Positions 33,001 to 41,292 of a stretch of 64,000 nt of DNA are shown in pieces. Made by a program: the position numbers and the translations under genes. Source of the stretch: Nitrogeniibacter aestuarii (GTDB taxonomy: Bacteria; Pseudomonadota; Gammaproteobacteria; Burkholderiales; Rhodocyclaceae); assembly GCF_017309585.1 (NCBI RefSeq), contig NZ_CP071321.1, forward strand, positions 4,360,001-4,424,000. Reading direction: 5' to 3'. The notes under the pieces are model-generated. The model worked only from the letters and a program-made list of their open reading frames with translations. It did no database searches and was not told where the DNA came from. The first letter of the stretch is position 1, and each line of letters opens with the position of its first letter.

Positions 33001-35544
33001 TCAGGCCTTGGTCACCTTCACGGCGCACTTCTTGAAGTCGGTTTCTTTCGAAATCGGGCAGGTGGCGTCGAGCGTGAGCTTGTTGACCAGACGGCCTTCG
33101 TCGAAGAAGGGCACGAAGATCAGGCCCACCGGCGGCTTGTTGCGACCGCGGGTTTCCAGCGTGGCGACAATCTCGCCACGGCGGGAGGCGACCTTCACCT
33201 TCATGCCGCGCTGCAGGCCGCGCTTGGTAGCATCGTCCGGGTTCATGAACACCTGCGCTTCGGGCACCGAACGGTGCAGCTCGGGCACGCGGCGAGTCAT
33301 GGAACCGGTATGCCAGTGTTCGAGCACGCGGCCGGTACACAGCCACATGTCGTAGTCGGCGTCCGGGCTCTCCGCAGGCGGCTCGTAGGGCAGCGCAAAG
33401 ATGACGGCGCGCTTGTCCTTCTTGCCGTAGAACTGGATGTCGGAACCCTTCTCGACGTACGGGTCGTAACCCTCGCGGAAGCGCCACAGCGTTTCCTTGC
33501 CGTCGACCACCGGCCAGCGCAGGCCGCGGGCCTTGTGATAGGCGTCGAAGTCGGCCAGATCGTGACCATGGCCGCGACCGAAGCTGGCGTATTCCTCGAA
33601 CAGACCCTTCTGCAGGTAGTAGCCCAGTTCCTTCGACTCGTCGTTCATGTAGCCGGTCCAGGCATGGTCGTTGGCCTTGGCCACATCCTCAAGCTTGAAC
33701 TGGTTCACCTGACCGTTCTCGAACAGCACGTCGTACAGGGTCTTGCCCTTGTACTCCGGCTTCTTGGCAATCATGTCGGCCGGCCAGGCGTCTTCGACCT
33801 TGAAGCGCTTGGCGAACTGCACGAACTGCCACAGATCCGACTTCGCTTCACCCGGAGGCGCCACCTGCTGGCGCCAGAACTGGGTACGACGCTCGGCGTT
33901 ACCGTAAGCGCCTTCCTTCTCGGTCCACATGGCCGTGGGCAGGATCAGGTCGGCCGCCAGGGCGGAGACCGTCGGGTACGGGTCGGAAACCACCACGAAG
34001 GCTTCCGGATTGCGCCAGCCCGGGTAGGTTTCGTCATTGGTGTTCGGGCCGGCCTGCATGTTGTTGTTGCAGGTCACCCAGTAGCACTTGAGCTTGCCGT
34101 CCTTGAGCATGCGGCTCTGGAGCACGGCGTGGTAGCCGATCTTGCCATTGAGGAAGCCCTCGGGCAGCTTCCAGATCTTCTCCGAGGTGGCCCGGTGCTC
34201 GGGCTTCATCACCACCAGGTCAGCCGGCAGACGGTGCGAGAACGTACCCACCTCACGCGCGGTGCCGCAGGCGGAGGGCTGACCGGTGAGCGAGAACGGG
34301 CCACAGCCCGGCTTGGAGATCTTGCCGGTGAGCAGGTGCACGTTGTAGATCATGTTGTTCGCCCAGCTCCCACGGGTGTGCTGGTTGAAACCCATGGTCC
34401 AGTAGGACACCACCTTCTTGTCCGGGTCGGCGTAGAGCTTGGCCAGGCGCTCCAGGCGTTCGGCGGGCACACCGGAGAGCGCGGAGACTTTCTCGACGGT
34501 GTAGTCGGAGACGAACTTGGCGTATTCCTCGAACGTGATCGGGCTGGAACCGCCGGCCTTGCTGGCGTTCTTGGCCGCCTGTTCACGCGGATCGGTCGGG
34601 CGCAGTCCGTAGCCGATGTCGTCGTTGCCCTTCGCGAAGTTGATGTTCTTCTCGATGAAGGCCTTGTCGACCGCGTTGTTCTGGATGATGTAGTTGGCGA
34701 TGTAGTTGAGGATCGCCAGATCGGTCTGCGGCGTGAAGATCATGCCGTTGTCGGCCAGTTCGAACGAACGGTGTTCGAAGGTGGACAGCACATGCACTTC
34801 GCAGCCATCGTGGGTCAGACGACGGTCGGTGAGACGCGACCACAGGATCGGGTGCATCTCCGCCATGTTGGAGCCCCACAGCACGAAGGCGTCGGCGTTC
34901 TCCAGGTCGTCATAACAGCCCATCGGCTCGTCGATACCGAAGGTGCGAATGAAACCGGCCACGGCGGAGGCCATGCAGTGGCGGGCGTTCGGATCGATGT
35001 TGTTGGAACGGAACCCGGCCTTCCACAGCTTGGAGGCGGCATAGCCTTCCCACACCGTCCACTGACCGGAGCCGAACATGCCGATCGACGAGGTCAGTTC
35101 GGTGACGGGCTTGCCTTCGTTGGCTTTCAGATCCTGTGCCAGCGCGGCCTTCCACTTCTCTTCCATGATGTCGAAGGCCTGGTCCCAGCTCACCGGGGTG
35201 AACTCGCCGTTCTTGTCGAACTTGCCGTTCTTCATGCGCAGCAGTGGCTGGGTGAGGCGGTCCTTGCCGTACATGATCTTCGACAGGAAGTAACCCTTGA
35301 TACAGTTCAGGCCCCGGTTCACCGGTGCGTCCGGGTCGCCCTGGGTGGCGACCACACGGCCATCCTGAACACCCACAAGCACGGAACAGCCCGTACCGCA
35401 GAAACGGCAGGCAGCCTTGTCCCAACGCACGTCGGTCGCGGTCGCATCCGCCGCATTGACCACCGTCGGCAGCGTGACACCTGCCGTGGCAGCCGCCGCC
35501 GCGACGGCATTGGCCTTGATGAATTCACGTCGATCCATAGTCAT
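33001..35544 (-). CDS. napA: Periplasmic nitrate reductase catalytic subunit NapA
   Basis: NapA reduces nitrate to nitrite in the periplasm using bis-MGD molybdenum and one 4Fe-4S cluster. The 847-residue protein has a Tat signal (DRREFIKANAVAAAAATAG), the cluster motif CRFCGTGCSVLVG with NCIKGYF, and the molybdenum ligand Cys in DPNARHCMASAVAGF. C-terminal bis-MGD binding segments include LCTGRVLEHWHTGSMTRRVP. The start ATG 35544 lies seven bases after AGGAGG and two bases after the napD stop; TTG 35550 is possible but weaker. Length fits NapA of ~830-850. Confidence 0.98.
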   Translation of the reverse strand: MTMDRREFIKANAVAAAAATAGVTLPTVVNAADATATDVRWDKAACRFCGTGCSVLVGVQDGRVVATQGDPDAPVNRGLNCIKGYFLSKIMYGKDRLTQPLLRMKNGKFDKNGEFTPVSWDQAFDIMEEKWKAALAQDLKANEGKPVTELTSSIGMFGSGQWTVWEGYAASKLWKAGFRSNNIDPNARHCMASAVAGFIRTFGIDEPMGCYDDLENADAFVLWGSNMAEMHPILWSRLTDRRLTHDGCEVHVLSTFEHRSFELADNGMIFTPQTDLAILNYIANYIIQNNAVDKAFIEKNINFAKGNDDIGYGLRPTDPREQAAKNASKAGGSSPITFEEYAKFVSDYTVEKVSALSGVPAERLERLAKLYADPDKKVVSYWTMGFNQHTRGSWANNMIYNVHLLTGKISKPGCGPFSLTGQPSACGTAREVGTFSHRLPADLVVMKPEHRATSEKIWKLPEGFLNGKIGYHAVLQSRMLKDGKLKCYWVTCNNNMQAGPNTNDETYPGWRNPEAFVVVSDPYPTVSALAADLILPTAMWTEKEGAYGNAERRTQFWRQQVAPPGEAKSDLWQFVQFAKRFKVEDAWPADMIAKKPEYKGKTLYDVLFENGQVNQFKLEDVAKANDHAWTGYMNDESKELGYYLQKGLFEEYASFGRGHGHDLADFDAYHKARGLRWPVVDGKETLWRFREGYDPYVEKGSDIQFYGKKDKRAVIFALPYEPPAESPDADYDMWLCTGRVLEHWHTGSMTRRVPELHRSVPEAQVFMNPDDATKRGLQRGMKVKVASRRGEIVATLETRGRNKPPVGLIFVPFFDEGRLVNKLTLDATCPISKETDFKKCAVKVTKA

Positions 35545-35546
35545 TT

Positions 35547-35807
35547 TCAAGCCTCCTGTTCCTGCAATTCGATACCGTCGTCGGTGTATTCGTAAGCCAG
35601 CGTCACGCCATGAACCCGTTTGTTCACGTTGACGGCCAGAATGGAATCCATCATCGAGTAGTCCTCGCCATCCTCGACGGTGACGATCACGCGCCCTCCG
35701 TCCGGTGAGGTCCCGTGCACTTCAACGCCCGGGATCTCGAGCAGTTCGCGGGTCAGATCCGCAGCCTGCTCGGGAACGACCCGGACCACTAAACTTGCGA
35801 TCTTCAT
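35547..35807 (-). CDS. napD: NapA signal-peptide chaperone NapD
   Basis: The 86-residue cytosolic protein (KIASLVVRVVPEQAADLTREL, then EIPGVEVHGTSPDGGRVIVTVEDG) has the ferredoxin-like alpha/beta fold of NapD. NapD binds the NapA Tat signal until cofactor insertion is complete. ATG 35807 overlaps the napF stop by four bases; the longer frame to 35885 starts inside napF and is not used. Confidence 0.95.
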   Translation of the reverse strand: MKIASLVVRVVPEQAADLTRELLEIPGVEVHGTSPDGGRVIVTVEDGEDYSMMDSILAVNVNKRVHGVTLAYEYTDDGIELQEQEA

Positions 35808-36301
35808 TGTTCGGTCTCCATGGGGAGGACGGCGCTGACCGCCCCGACGGGGCATGGCGCCACACAGGCACCACATCCGGTGCACACGTTGTCATCGAGT
35901 TGGGGTGTCGAGATGCCGCCGAGGGTGGGGCGAAAGCGGATGGCGGACATCTCGCAGTTTTCACCGCAGATGCGACATTCCACGCCTTGCCGGGCAATGC
36001 AGCCCTCGGAGATCACCGCCTTCAGTGACCACGGCGCGGCATCGGCCTCGCGAACGAGGGCGGCCGGCTTGCAAGCCGTCACGCAATCGCCGCAGAAGGT
36101 GCACTCACCCTGATGGAAATCCAGCGTCGGATAACCACCGTCACCCTTTGCAATGACCCGGGTGGGGCACGCCTTCACGCAGTCGTCGCAACGCGTGCAT
36201 GCGGCCTCGAAGGCGCCATGGGGCAATGCCCAGGGCGGTCGGGGTACATTGGCAACCTGTCGGAAACGGCCGCGAAGGAAACCGCGGCGAGCCACATCCA
36301 T
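35804..36301 (-). CDS. napF: Ferredoxin-type protein NapF
   Basis: The 165-residue cytosolic iron-sulfur protein has three or four cluster motifs: CTRCDDCVKACP, CTFCGDCVTACKP, CRICGENC and CTGCGACVAPCP. The N-terminus (ARRGFLRGRFRQ) is typical of NapF. It is proposed to assist 4Fe-4S insertion into NapA before export. It is the first gene of the napFDAGHBC operon, starting at ATG 36301, with an FNR-type site 65-78 bp upstream. Confidence 0.96.
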   Translation of the reverse strand: MDVARRGFLRGRFRQVANVPRPPWALPHGAFEAACTRCDDCVKACPTRVIAKGDGGYPTLDFHQGECTFCGDCVTACKPAALVREADAAPWSLKAVISEGCIARQGVECRICGENCEMSAIRFRPTLGGISTPQLDDNVCTGCGACVAPCPVGAVSAVLPMETEQ

Positions 36302-36337
36302 GACGTTCTCAAAACCCTACAAATCTTAAGGGTTCCG

Positions 36338-36379
36338 ATTGAACGCCAACGCGGACGCCCCAACCTTGACTGTGGTCAA
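36338..36379 (-). promoter_or_regulatory. FNR/Anr-type site and -10 of the nap operon
   Basis: TTGACTGTGGTCAA (36366-36379) is a perfect TTGAC-N4-GTCAA dyad, one base per half from the FNR consensus TTGAT-N4-ATCAA. A class II site centred at -41.5 predicts a transcript start near 36331. TTCAAT (minus strand, 36338-36343) then falls at -10 with four of six consensus bases. This supports induction of nap at low oxygen. Confidence 0.65.
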
Positions 36380-36396
36380 CTCAAGTGGAGGTTGTG

Positions 36397-36432
36397 CACC
36401 GCTTCGGTGAAACTTGCACCATCAAGGTGCAA
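36397..36432. promoter_or_regulatory. Two further dyads upstream of the nap FNR site
   Basis: TTGCACC-ATCAA-GGTGCAA (36414-36432) is a perfect 7-bp inverted repeat centred about 92 bp before the predicted nap start. A CACCG-CTT-CGGTG dyad lies next to it, beginning at 36397. They fall between the divergently placed nap promoter and the end of the exonuclease gene. The sequence does not match NarL heptamers, and the binding protein is unknown. Confidence 0.35.
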
Positions 36433-36442
36433 AAAACCGGGC

Positions 36443-37852
36443 TCAGAGGGCAATGGGGGCCACGTTCTGCCGGTGAGCGAGAGCATCGAACCAGCGCACC
36501 AGCAGGCGATAGATGTCGATATCGAAGGCGTATCGGGCGCCGCTGAGCGCGTCGGCCACGTCGGCCTCGGTACGCTCGGTGGCCAGGTAGCACCAGCGAT
36601 CAATCAGGTGGAACTCGCTGCGGCCGGTGTTTTCATCATGCTCCGGCACGCAGATCGGCCCGTCCCACGGCCAGGGTTTGATGCCTTTGCCGGCCAGCGC
36701 GGCGCTCAGGCGGGCATCATGATCCTCGGTACTTTCCTTGCCGGCACACACGCCTGCACAGCGTTTCATCTGGTAGGCCATGCAGGCACCGGTTCGACCC
36801 GGCTCGATGCCGAGACGACGCGGACACAGCTTGTACAGAAGCGCCAGCTCGCGCAGCAGGTTGTCCGCTTCCTTCTTCGTGCGGAAGGCCCCGAACACAT
36901 CGGACCATTCACGCGGGTCCGAATCGGTCAGCGGCACGCGCTCAAGCACATTGGCCTTGCGCTTGTTACTGGTCACCACGCGCAGGCCGAACACGTCCTC
37001 ATTCTTGCGCAACATGCGGTTGTGAAGCGGTTTGTGGTGCTTCACCAGGCAGGCTTCGAGCAAGAGCGCACCGAGTTCGCCAGCGGTCTGCTCCCACTCG
37101 ACCCGGCGGATCTGGCGCGCCATCTCCGCCTCCTTGCCATTCATGCGGTCGGCCGCGAAATGCGACATCACGCGAGCACGGATGCGCTTGCTCTTGCCGA
37201 TATACAGCGGCAGGTCGTTTTCACCATAGAAGAAGTAGACACCCGGGCTGTCCGGCATGCCTTCGAGTACGCCCTCGGGCAAGCCCGGGGGCCGCGACGG
37301 ACGCTTCATGGCCTTGTCGATCGCACGTTCGAGCGTGTCGTCGGGGAAGCCCGCGGCCGCCTGGGCCATGAACTGCCACAGCACGTCGGCGTCGCCCATG
37401 GCGCGATGCCGGGCCTCGCAACTCAGGCCGAAGCGCTCGATGATGGCGTCCAGACCATGCCGGTGGTGGCCGGGGTAGAGCGCGCGGGAGAGCTTCACGG
37501 TACACAGCACCGGCGCATCGAACTGTCGCCCCATGCGCTCGAAGGCGTTCTTGAGAAAACCGTAATCGAAGCGCGCGTTGTGGGCCACGAACACGGCGTC
37601 GTCGAGCAATGCCCAGACCGCGTCTGCGAGCGCTTCAAAAGGGGGTGCATCCGCCACCATGGCATCGGTGATGCCGGTGAAATTCTGGATCGTGCCGGGG
37701 ATGTGAACGCCCGGATTGGTCAGGGACGACCAGCGTTCGACCACCTCGCCATCCTCGATGCGCAGGACGGCGATTTCGGTGATGCGATCGCGCACCGGGT
37801 GAGCCCCGGTGGTTTCCAGGTCAACGACCGCGAGGCGTTGAGGTAAGGCCAC
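36443..37852 (-). CDS. DEDDh 3'-5' exonuclease fused to GIY-YIG (UvrC/Cho-like) nuclease
   Basis: This 469-residue two-nuclease fusion has a DnaQ-like exonuclease at about 1-175: VVDLETTG (Exo I), VAHNARFDYGFL (Exo II) and HRAMGDADVLWQF (Exo III). The GIY-YIG domain at about 200-290 contains SPGVYFFYGENDLPLYIGKSKRIRARVMSHF, as in UvrC N-termini and Cho. The rest (about 290-469) includes Cys residues in LCPRRLGIEPGRTGACMAYQMKRCAGVCAG, a UvrC-like cluster. The arrangement suggests damage incision coupled to end trimming. The start is GTG 37852; no clear ribosome site. It is downstream of DUF3460 on the same strand. Confidence 0.88.
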   Translation of the reverse strand: MALPQRLAVVDLETTGAHPVRDRITEIAVLRIEDGEVVERWSSLTNPGVHIPGTIQNFTGITDAMVADAPPFEALADAVWALLDDAVFVAHNARFDYGFLKNAFERMGRQFDAPVLCTVKLSRALYPGHHRHGLDAIIERFGLSCEARHRAMGDADVLWQFMAQAAAGFPDDTLERAIDKAMKRPSRPPGLPEGVLEGMPDSPGVYFFYGENDLPLYIGKSKRIRARVMSHFAADRMNGKEAEMARQIRRVEWEQTAGELGALLLEACLVKHHKPLHNRMLRKNEDVFGLRVVTSNKRKANVLERVPLTDSDPREWSDVFGAFRTKKEADNLLRELALLYKLCPRRLGIEPGRTGACMAYQMKRCAGVCAGKESTEDHDARLSAALAGKGIKPWPWDGPICVPEHDENTGRSEFHLIDRWCYLATERTEADVADALSGARYAFDIDIYRLLVRWFDALAHRQNVAPIAL

Positions 37853-37888
37853 TCAATCAGGGCGCGTCACTGACACGCCCGCCAACCA

Positions 37889-38077
37889 TTATTCGTCGGT
37901 CTGGTAGTAGTACGGCTTGACCGGCACCTTGGCCGCGTTCTGGCGCTTGCGGGTGTCCTGGTCCTGAGGCTTGTCCCACCACAAGGCACGGCCCTTCTGC
38001 TGCTCTTCTGTCTGCTCCGGATGCTTTTCCATCCACTCGCGCATGAACTTGGTGTGATCGGATTCGTACAACGCCAT
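37889..38077 (-). CDS. DUF3460 family small protein
   Basis: The 62-residue protein begins ALYESDHTKFMREWMEKHPE and has ALWWDKPQDQ and VKPYYYQTDE, the standard DUF3460 pattern found almost only in betaproteobacteria. A strong AGGAGAAA precedes ATG 38077. Function is unknown. It is highly polar and soluble, and sits downstream of spoT on the same strand with an 80-bp gap. Its presence is a good lineage marker. Confidence 0.93.
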   Translation of the reverse strand: MALYESDHTKFMREWMEKHPEQTEEQQKGRALWWDKPQDQDTRKRQNAAKVPVKPYYYQTDE

Positions 38078-38156
38078 GGTTTTCTCCTGAATCGAGCCGC
38101 GATTCTAAGCACTTGCCGCCGGGGCGCCAAGTCTTCTGGGCACGCGGCCCTGACTG

Positions 38157-40352
38157 TTACCGCTTGATTTCCGTCTTGTGTCGCGAGACCTTGGTCACCG
38201 CCGGCTGGACGCGCACATGGCGCAGCACCTTGGCCAGATGGCGCCGGTCGATCACTTCGACATTGAAGTAGAGCACCGTGTAGGGCGGCTGCTCCGAGTC
38301 CATGGTCACATTGAGAATGTTGGCCTCGGCTTCGGACAGGGCCGAGGCCACCTTGGCCAGCACCCCCCGGTTGTCGATGGTGACCACACGGATGCTGACC
38401 TCGAACATGCGATCGGGGTCCGGCTCCCAACCCACGTCGATCCAGCGACCCCGGTCACCACGCAGACGTGCCACGGCAGCGCAGTCGTGGACATGAACTT
38501 CAAGCCCCTGACCTTTGCGTACGGTCGCGATGATTTCATCACCGGGAATGGGGTGACAGCATCGTGCCAGTTGCACGGCCGCCCCTTCCGTGCCGCGGAT
38601 CATCACCGCACCGGCGGGTTTGGGCTTGATCACGTCCGGGCGTCCGGATTCCTGATCCTGCGCCTGCGCCAGGCGCCGGGCGACGATTACCGGCAGACGC
38701 TTGCCCAGCCCCAGGTCGGCGAAAATCTCGCGCTTGGTGCGCACGCCGCGATCCCGCAGGAAACGGTCCCAGGCGAATGTGGAAATCTGACCGAGCGACA
38801 ACCCGTGGGGGCGCAGCGCCTGATTGAGCAGTCGCTCGCCCAGAGCAACGGCCTCGTCCTGCTGGACGGTCTTGAGGTAGTGGCGAATCTGCGCCCGGGC
38901 CTTGCCGGTGCGCACATAGCTGAGCCAGGCCGGATTGGGGCCGGCATGCGCTGCGGTGATGATTTCGACCTGGTCACCGTTGCGCAACTCGGTCCGCAAG
39001 GGCACCAGTTCGCCATTGACCCGGCAAGCCACACAGCGGTTGCCGATATCCGTGTGCACCGCGTAGGCGAAGTCGACCGGGGTCGATCCGCGCTGCAGCG
39101 AAAGGATGTGTCCTTGCGGGGTGAATACGTAGACCTCGCTGGGAAACAGGTCGATCTTGACGTGTTCGAGGAATTCGGTGGCCTCGGCGGAGGCCGACTG
39201 CAGGTCGATGAGCGACTGCAGCCAGGAGTGGGTCTTCTGCGCCAGCTCTGACAGACTGGATTCGTCATCCTTGTACAGCCAGTGCGAGGCCACGCCGGAC
39301 TCGGCCACATGGTGCATCTGCCGGGTGCGCACCTGCACCTCCACCGGGGTGCCGTAGGGGCCGATCAGGGTGGTATGCAGCGACTGGTAGCCATTGGCCT
39401 TGGGGATGGCGATGTAGTCCTTGAACTTGCCCGGCACCGGCTTGTAGAGCGCATGCAAGGCCCCCACGGTGAGATAGCACGAGGGCACGTCAGGCACGAT
39501 GACCCGGAAGCCGTAGATGTCGAGCACCTGGGAAAAGGTCAGGTGCTTTTCGACCATCTTGCGGTAGATACCGTAGATGTGTTTTTCCCGCCCCTGGATC
39601 TCGGCCGAGATGCCCCACTGCGGCAAGCGGCCTTCGAGGGCACCGAGCACCTTGCCCACCAGCTCCCGCCGGTTGCCCCGGGCGGACTTCACCGCCTTGT
39701 CCAGCACCGCATAGCGCATGGGATGCTTGTGCATGAACGACAGTTCCTGCAGCTCGCGGTACAGCTGGTTGAGCCCCAGACGGTTGGCGATGGGGGCGTA
39801 GATTTCGAGGGTTTCGGTGGCGATACGGCGGCGCTTGGCCGGGCGCACGTAATCGAGCGTGCGCATGTTGTGCAAACGATCGGCCAGCTTGATGAGGATG
39901 ACCCGCAGATCGGAGGCCATCGCCAGCAGCATCTTGCGGAAATTTTCTGCCTGCGCTTCTTCCTTGGAGCTGAACTCGATCCTGTCGAGCTTGGACAGGC
40001 CGTCAACAAGTTCGGCGGTCTGCTTGCCGAAGCGTTCGGTGAGCTCTTCCTTGGTGACGTGGGTGTCCTCCATCACGTCGTGGAGGAGCGCGGCCATGAG
40101 GGCCTGCGGGTCGAGGTTCCAGTCGGCGACCAGTTCGGTCACCGCCACCGGGTGGGTGATGTAGGGCTCGCCGCTGGTGCGATACTGCCCCTGGTGGGCG
40201 TTACGCGAGAAGTAGTAGGCGTTCTCGATGCGGCCGATGTCCTCGGCCTTGAGGTAGGACGCCAGTTTCTTCTTGAGCCGCTCGAAGTCCAGCGACGGTA
40301 CGCTGGACACCGGCGGCGCAAAGGGGGCGGGGATGGGACGCGCAATATCCAA
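38157..40352 (-). CDS. spoT: Bifunctional (p)ppGpp synthetase/hydrolase (SpoT/RSH)
   Basis: This long RSH stringent-response enzyme of 731 residues has an HD hydrolase domain (HPVAVTELVADWNLDPQAL, then ALLHDVMEDTHV and IKLADRLHNMRTL), a synthetase domain (KDYIAIPKANGYQSLHTTL, VEVQVRTRQMH), a TGS domain (VYVFTPQGHILSLQRGSTPVDF) and a C-terminal ACT domain (EVSIRVVTIDNRGVLAKVASAL). The intact HD motif argues for hydrolase activity. It starts at TTG 40352, with an in-frame stop just upstream, so no longer start exists. rpoZ follows upstream at 50 bp, the common gmk-rpoZ-spoT order. Confidence 0.96.
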   Translation of the reverse strand: MDIARPIPAPFAPPVSSVPSLDFERLKKKLASYLKAEDIGRIENAYYFSRNAHQGQYRTSGEPYITHPVAVTELVADWNLDPQALMAALLHDVMEDTHVTKEELTERFGKQTAELVDGLSKLDRIEFSSKEEAQAENFRKMLLAMASDLRVILIKLADRLHNMRTLDYVRPAKRRRIATETLEIYAPIANRLGLNQLYRELQELSFMHKHPMRYAVLDKAVKSARGNRRELVGKVLGALEGRLPQWGISAEIQGREKHIYGIYRKMVEKHLTFSQVLDIYGFRVIVPDVPSCYLTVGALHALYKPVPGKFKDYIAIPKANGYQSLHTTLIGPYGTPVEVQVRTRQMHHVAESGVASHWLYKDDESSLSELAQKTHSWLQSLIDLQSASAEATEFLEHVKIDLFPSEVYVFTPQGHILSLQRGSTPVDFAYAVHTDIGNRCVACRVNGELVPLRTELRNGDQVEIITAAHAGPNPAWLSYVRTGKARAQIRHYLKTVQQDEAVALGERLLNQALRPHGLSLGQISTFAWDRFLRDRGVRTKREIFADLGLGKRLPVIVARRLAQAQDQESGRPDVIKPKPAGAVMIRGTEGAAVQLARCCHPIPGDEIIATVRKGQGLEVHVHDCAAVARLRGDRGRWIDVGWEPDPDRMFEVSIRVVTIDNRGVLAKVASALSEAEANILNVTMDSEQPPYTVLYFNVEVIDRRHLAKVLRHVRVQPAVTKVSRHKTEIKR

Positions 40353-40401
40353 GGATCAATGCCTCATTCACGATCGCCCCGTTCCGGCCTCCTGAGGAGG
40401 C

Positions 40402-40617
40402 TCAGGCCTGGCCCTTGTTGAGCACTTCCAGCCCGACTTTGCCGGCCGCAATTTCACGCAGGGCGATCACAGTCGGTTTGTCCTTGTCGTTCTTGTCCAG
40501 TTCCACTTGCGGCTCGTTGCCGGCGGTGAGCTGACGGGCACGGTAGGTGGCGGCCAGGGTCAGCTGAAAGCGGTTCGGGATGCGTTTGAGGCAATCTTCA
40601 ACGGTAATACGGGCCAT
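40402..40617 (-). CDS. rpoZ: RNA polymerase omega subunit
   Basis: The 71-residue protein has the conserved omega sequence ARITVEDCLKRIPNRFQLTLAATYRARQL, then an acidic/Lys spacer and VIALREIAAGKVGLEVL. Omega helps RNA polymerase assembly and forms part of a ppGpp-binding site in some bacteria. It lies between gmk and spoT; the gmk stop is six bases upstream of its start. Confidence 0.97.
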   Translation of the reverse strand: MARITVEDCLKRIPNRFQLTLAATYRARQLTAGNEPQVELDKNDKDKPTVIALREIAAGKVGLEVLNKGQA

Positions 40618-40623
40618 GGCGGC

Positions 40624-41238
40624 TCAATCCTTCTCTAGGAAATCAAAATAGGCGAGATGACGCGCATGCTGGTTGGCGTAGCGGAGCCGAGCAGCCCGCA
40701 CGACCGCCACCAGATCACCCAGCGCATCAGGCAATTCGTTGTTAATTATAACGTAATCGAACTCTGAAACATGGCGCATTTCGCCGCGCGCCGCAAGCAG
40801 GCGACGGACGATGACGTCCTCGCTGTCGGTGCCACGCCCCCGCAGACGATTCTCCAGTTCATCCATGGAAGGCGGAATGATGAAGATGCCGACGGCTTCC
40901 GGGAACATCTTGCGGACCTGCTGGGCACCCTGCCAGTCGATCTCGACCAGGGTGTCCCGCCCGGCCTCGATCTCGCCACGCAACCAGGCCTTGGAGGTGC
41001 CGTAGTAGTTGCCGTGCACTTCGGCCCACTCTAGGAATTCACCGGCATCACGCAGGGCACGAAAACGGCTCACGTCGACGAAGTGGTATTCACGACCGTC
41101 CTGCTCGCCGGGGCGCGGGTCGCGGGTGGTGTAGGAAATGGACAGCTGGACGCCGGGATCGGCTTCGAGCAACCCCTGAACGAGTGTCGTCTTGCCGGCC
41201 CCGGAAGGGGCCGTCACGATGAACAAGGTGCCGGGCAT
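40624..41238 (-). CDS. gmk: Guanylate kinase
   Basis: The 204-residue enzyme phosphorylates GMP to GDP. It has the P-loop TAPSGAGKTTLVQGLLE, the GMP-binding block SISYTTRDPRPGEQDGREYHFV, and EIDWQGAQQVRKMFPEAVGIFI, then FDYVIINNELPDAL. It is the first gene of gmk-rpoZ-spoT. Start ATG 41238 is the conventional one. Confidence 0.97.
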   Translation of the reverse strand: MPGTLFIVTAPSGAGKTTLVQGLLEADPGVQLSISYTTRDPRPGEQDGREYHFVDVSRFRALRDAGEFLEWAEVHGNYYGTSKAWLRGEIEAGRDTLVEIDWQGAQQVRKMFPEAVGIFIIPPSMDELENRLRGRGTDSEDVIVRRLLAARGEMRHVSEFDYVIINNELPDALGDLVAVVRAARLRYANQHARHLAYFDFLEKD

Positions 41239-41292
41239 GCGCGCCTCAATGGAATGTAATCTGCCAAGTCTAACGCGAAGCCCGGCCGCGCT

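Noticed and set aside
32059..35595. A 1178-codon open frame on the plus strand across the nap genes
   Set aside because: It is antisense to napH, napG and napA. Its composition (His, Arg, Gly, Val) is typical of the complement of GC-rich coding sequence, and the minus strand has full cofactor motifs.
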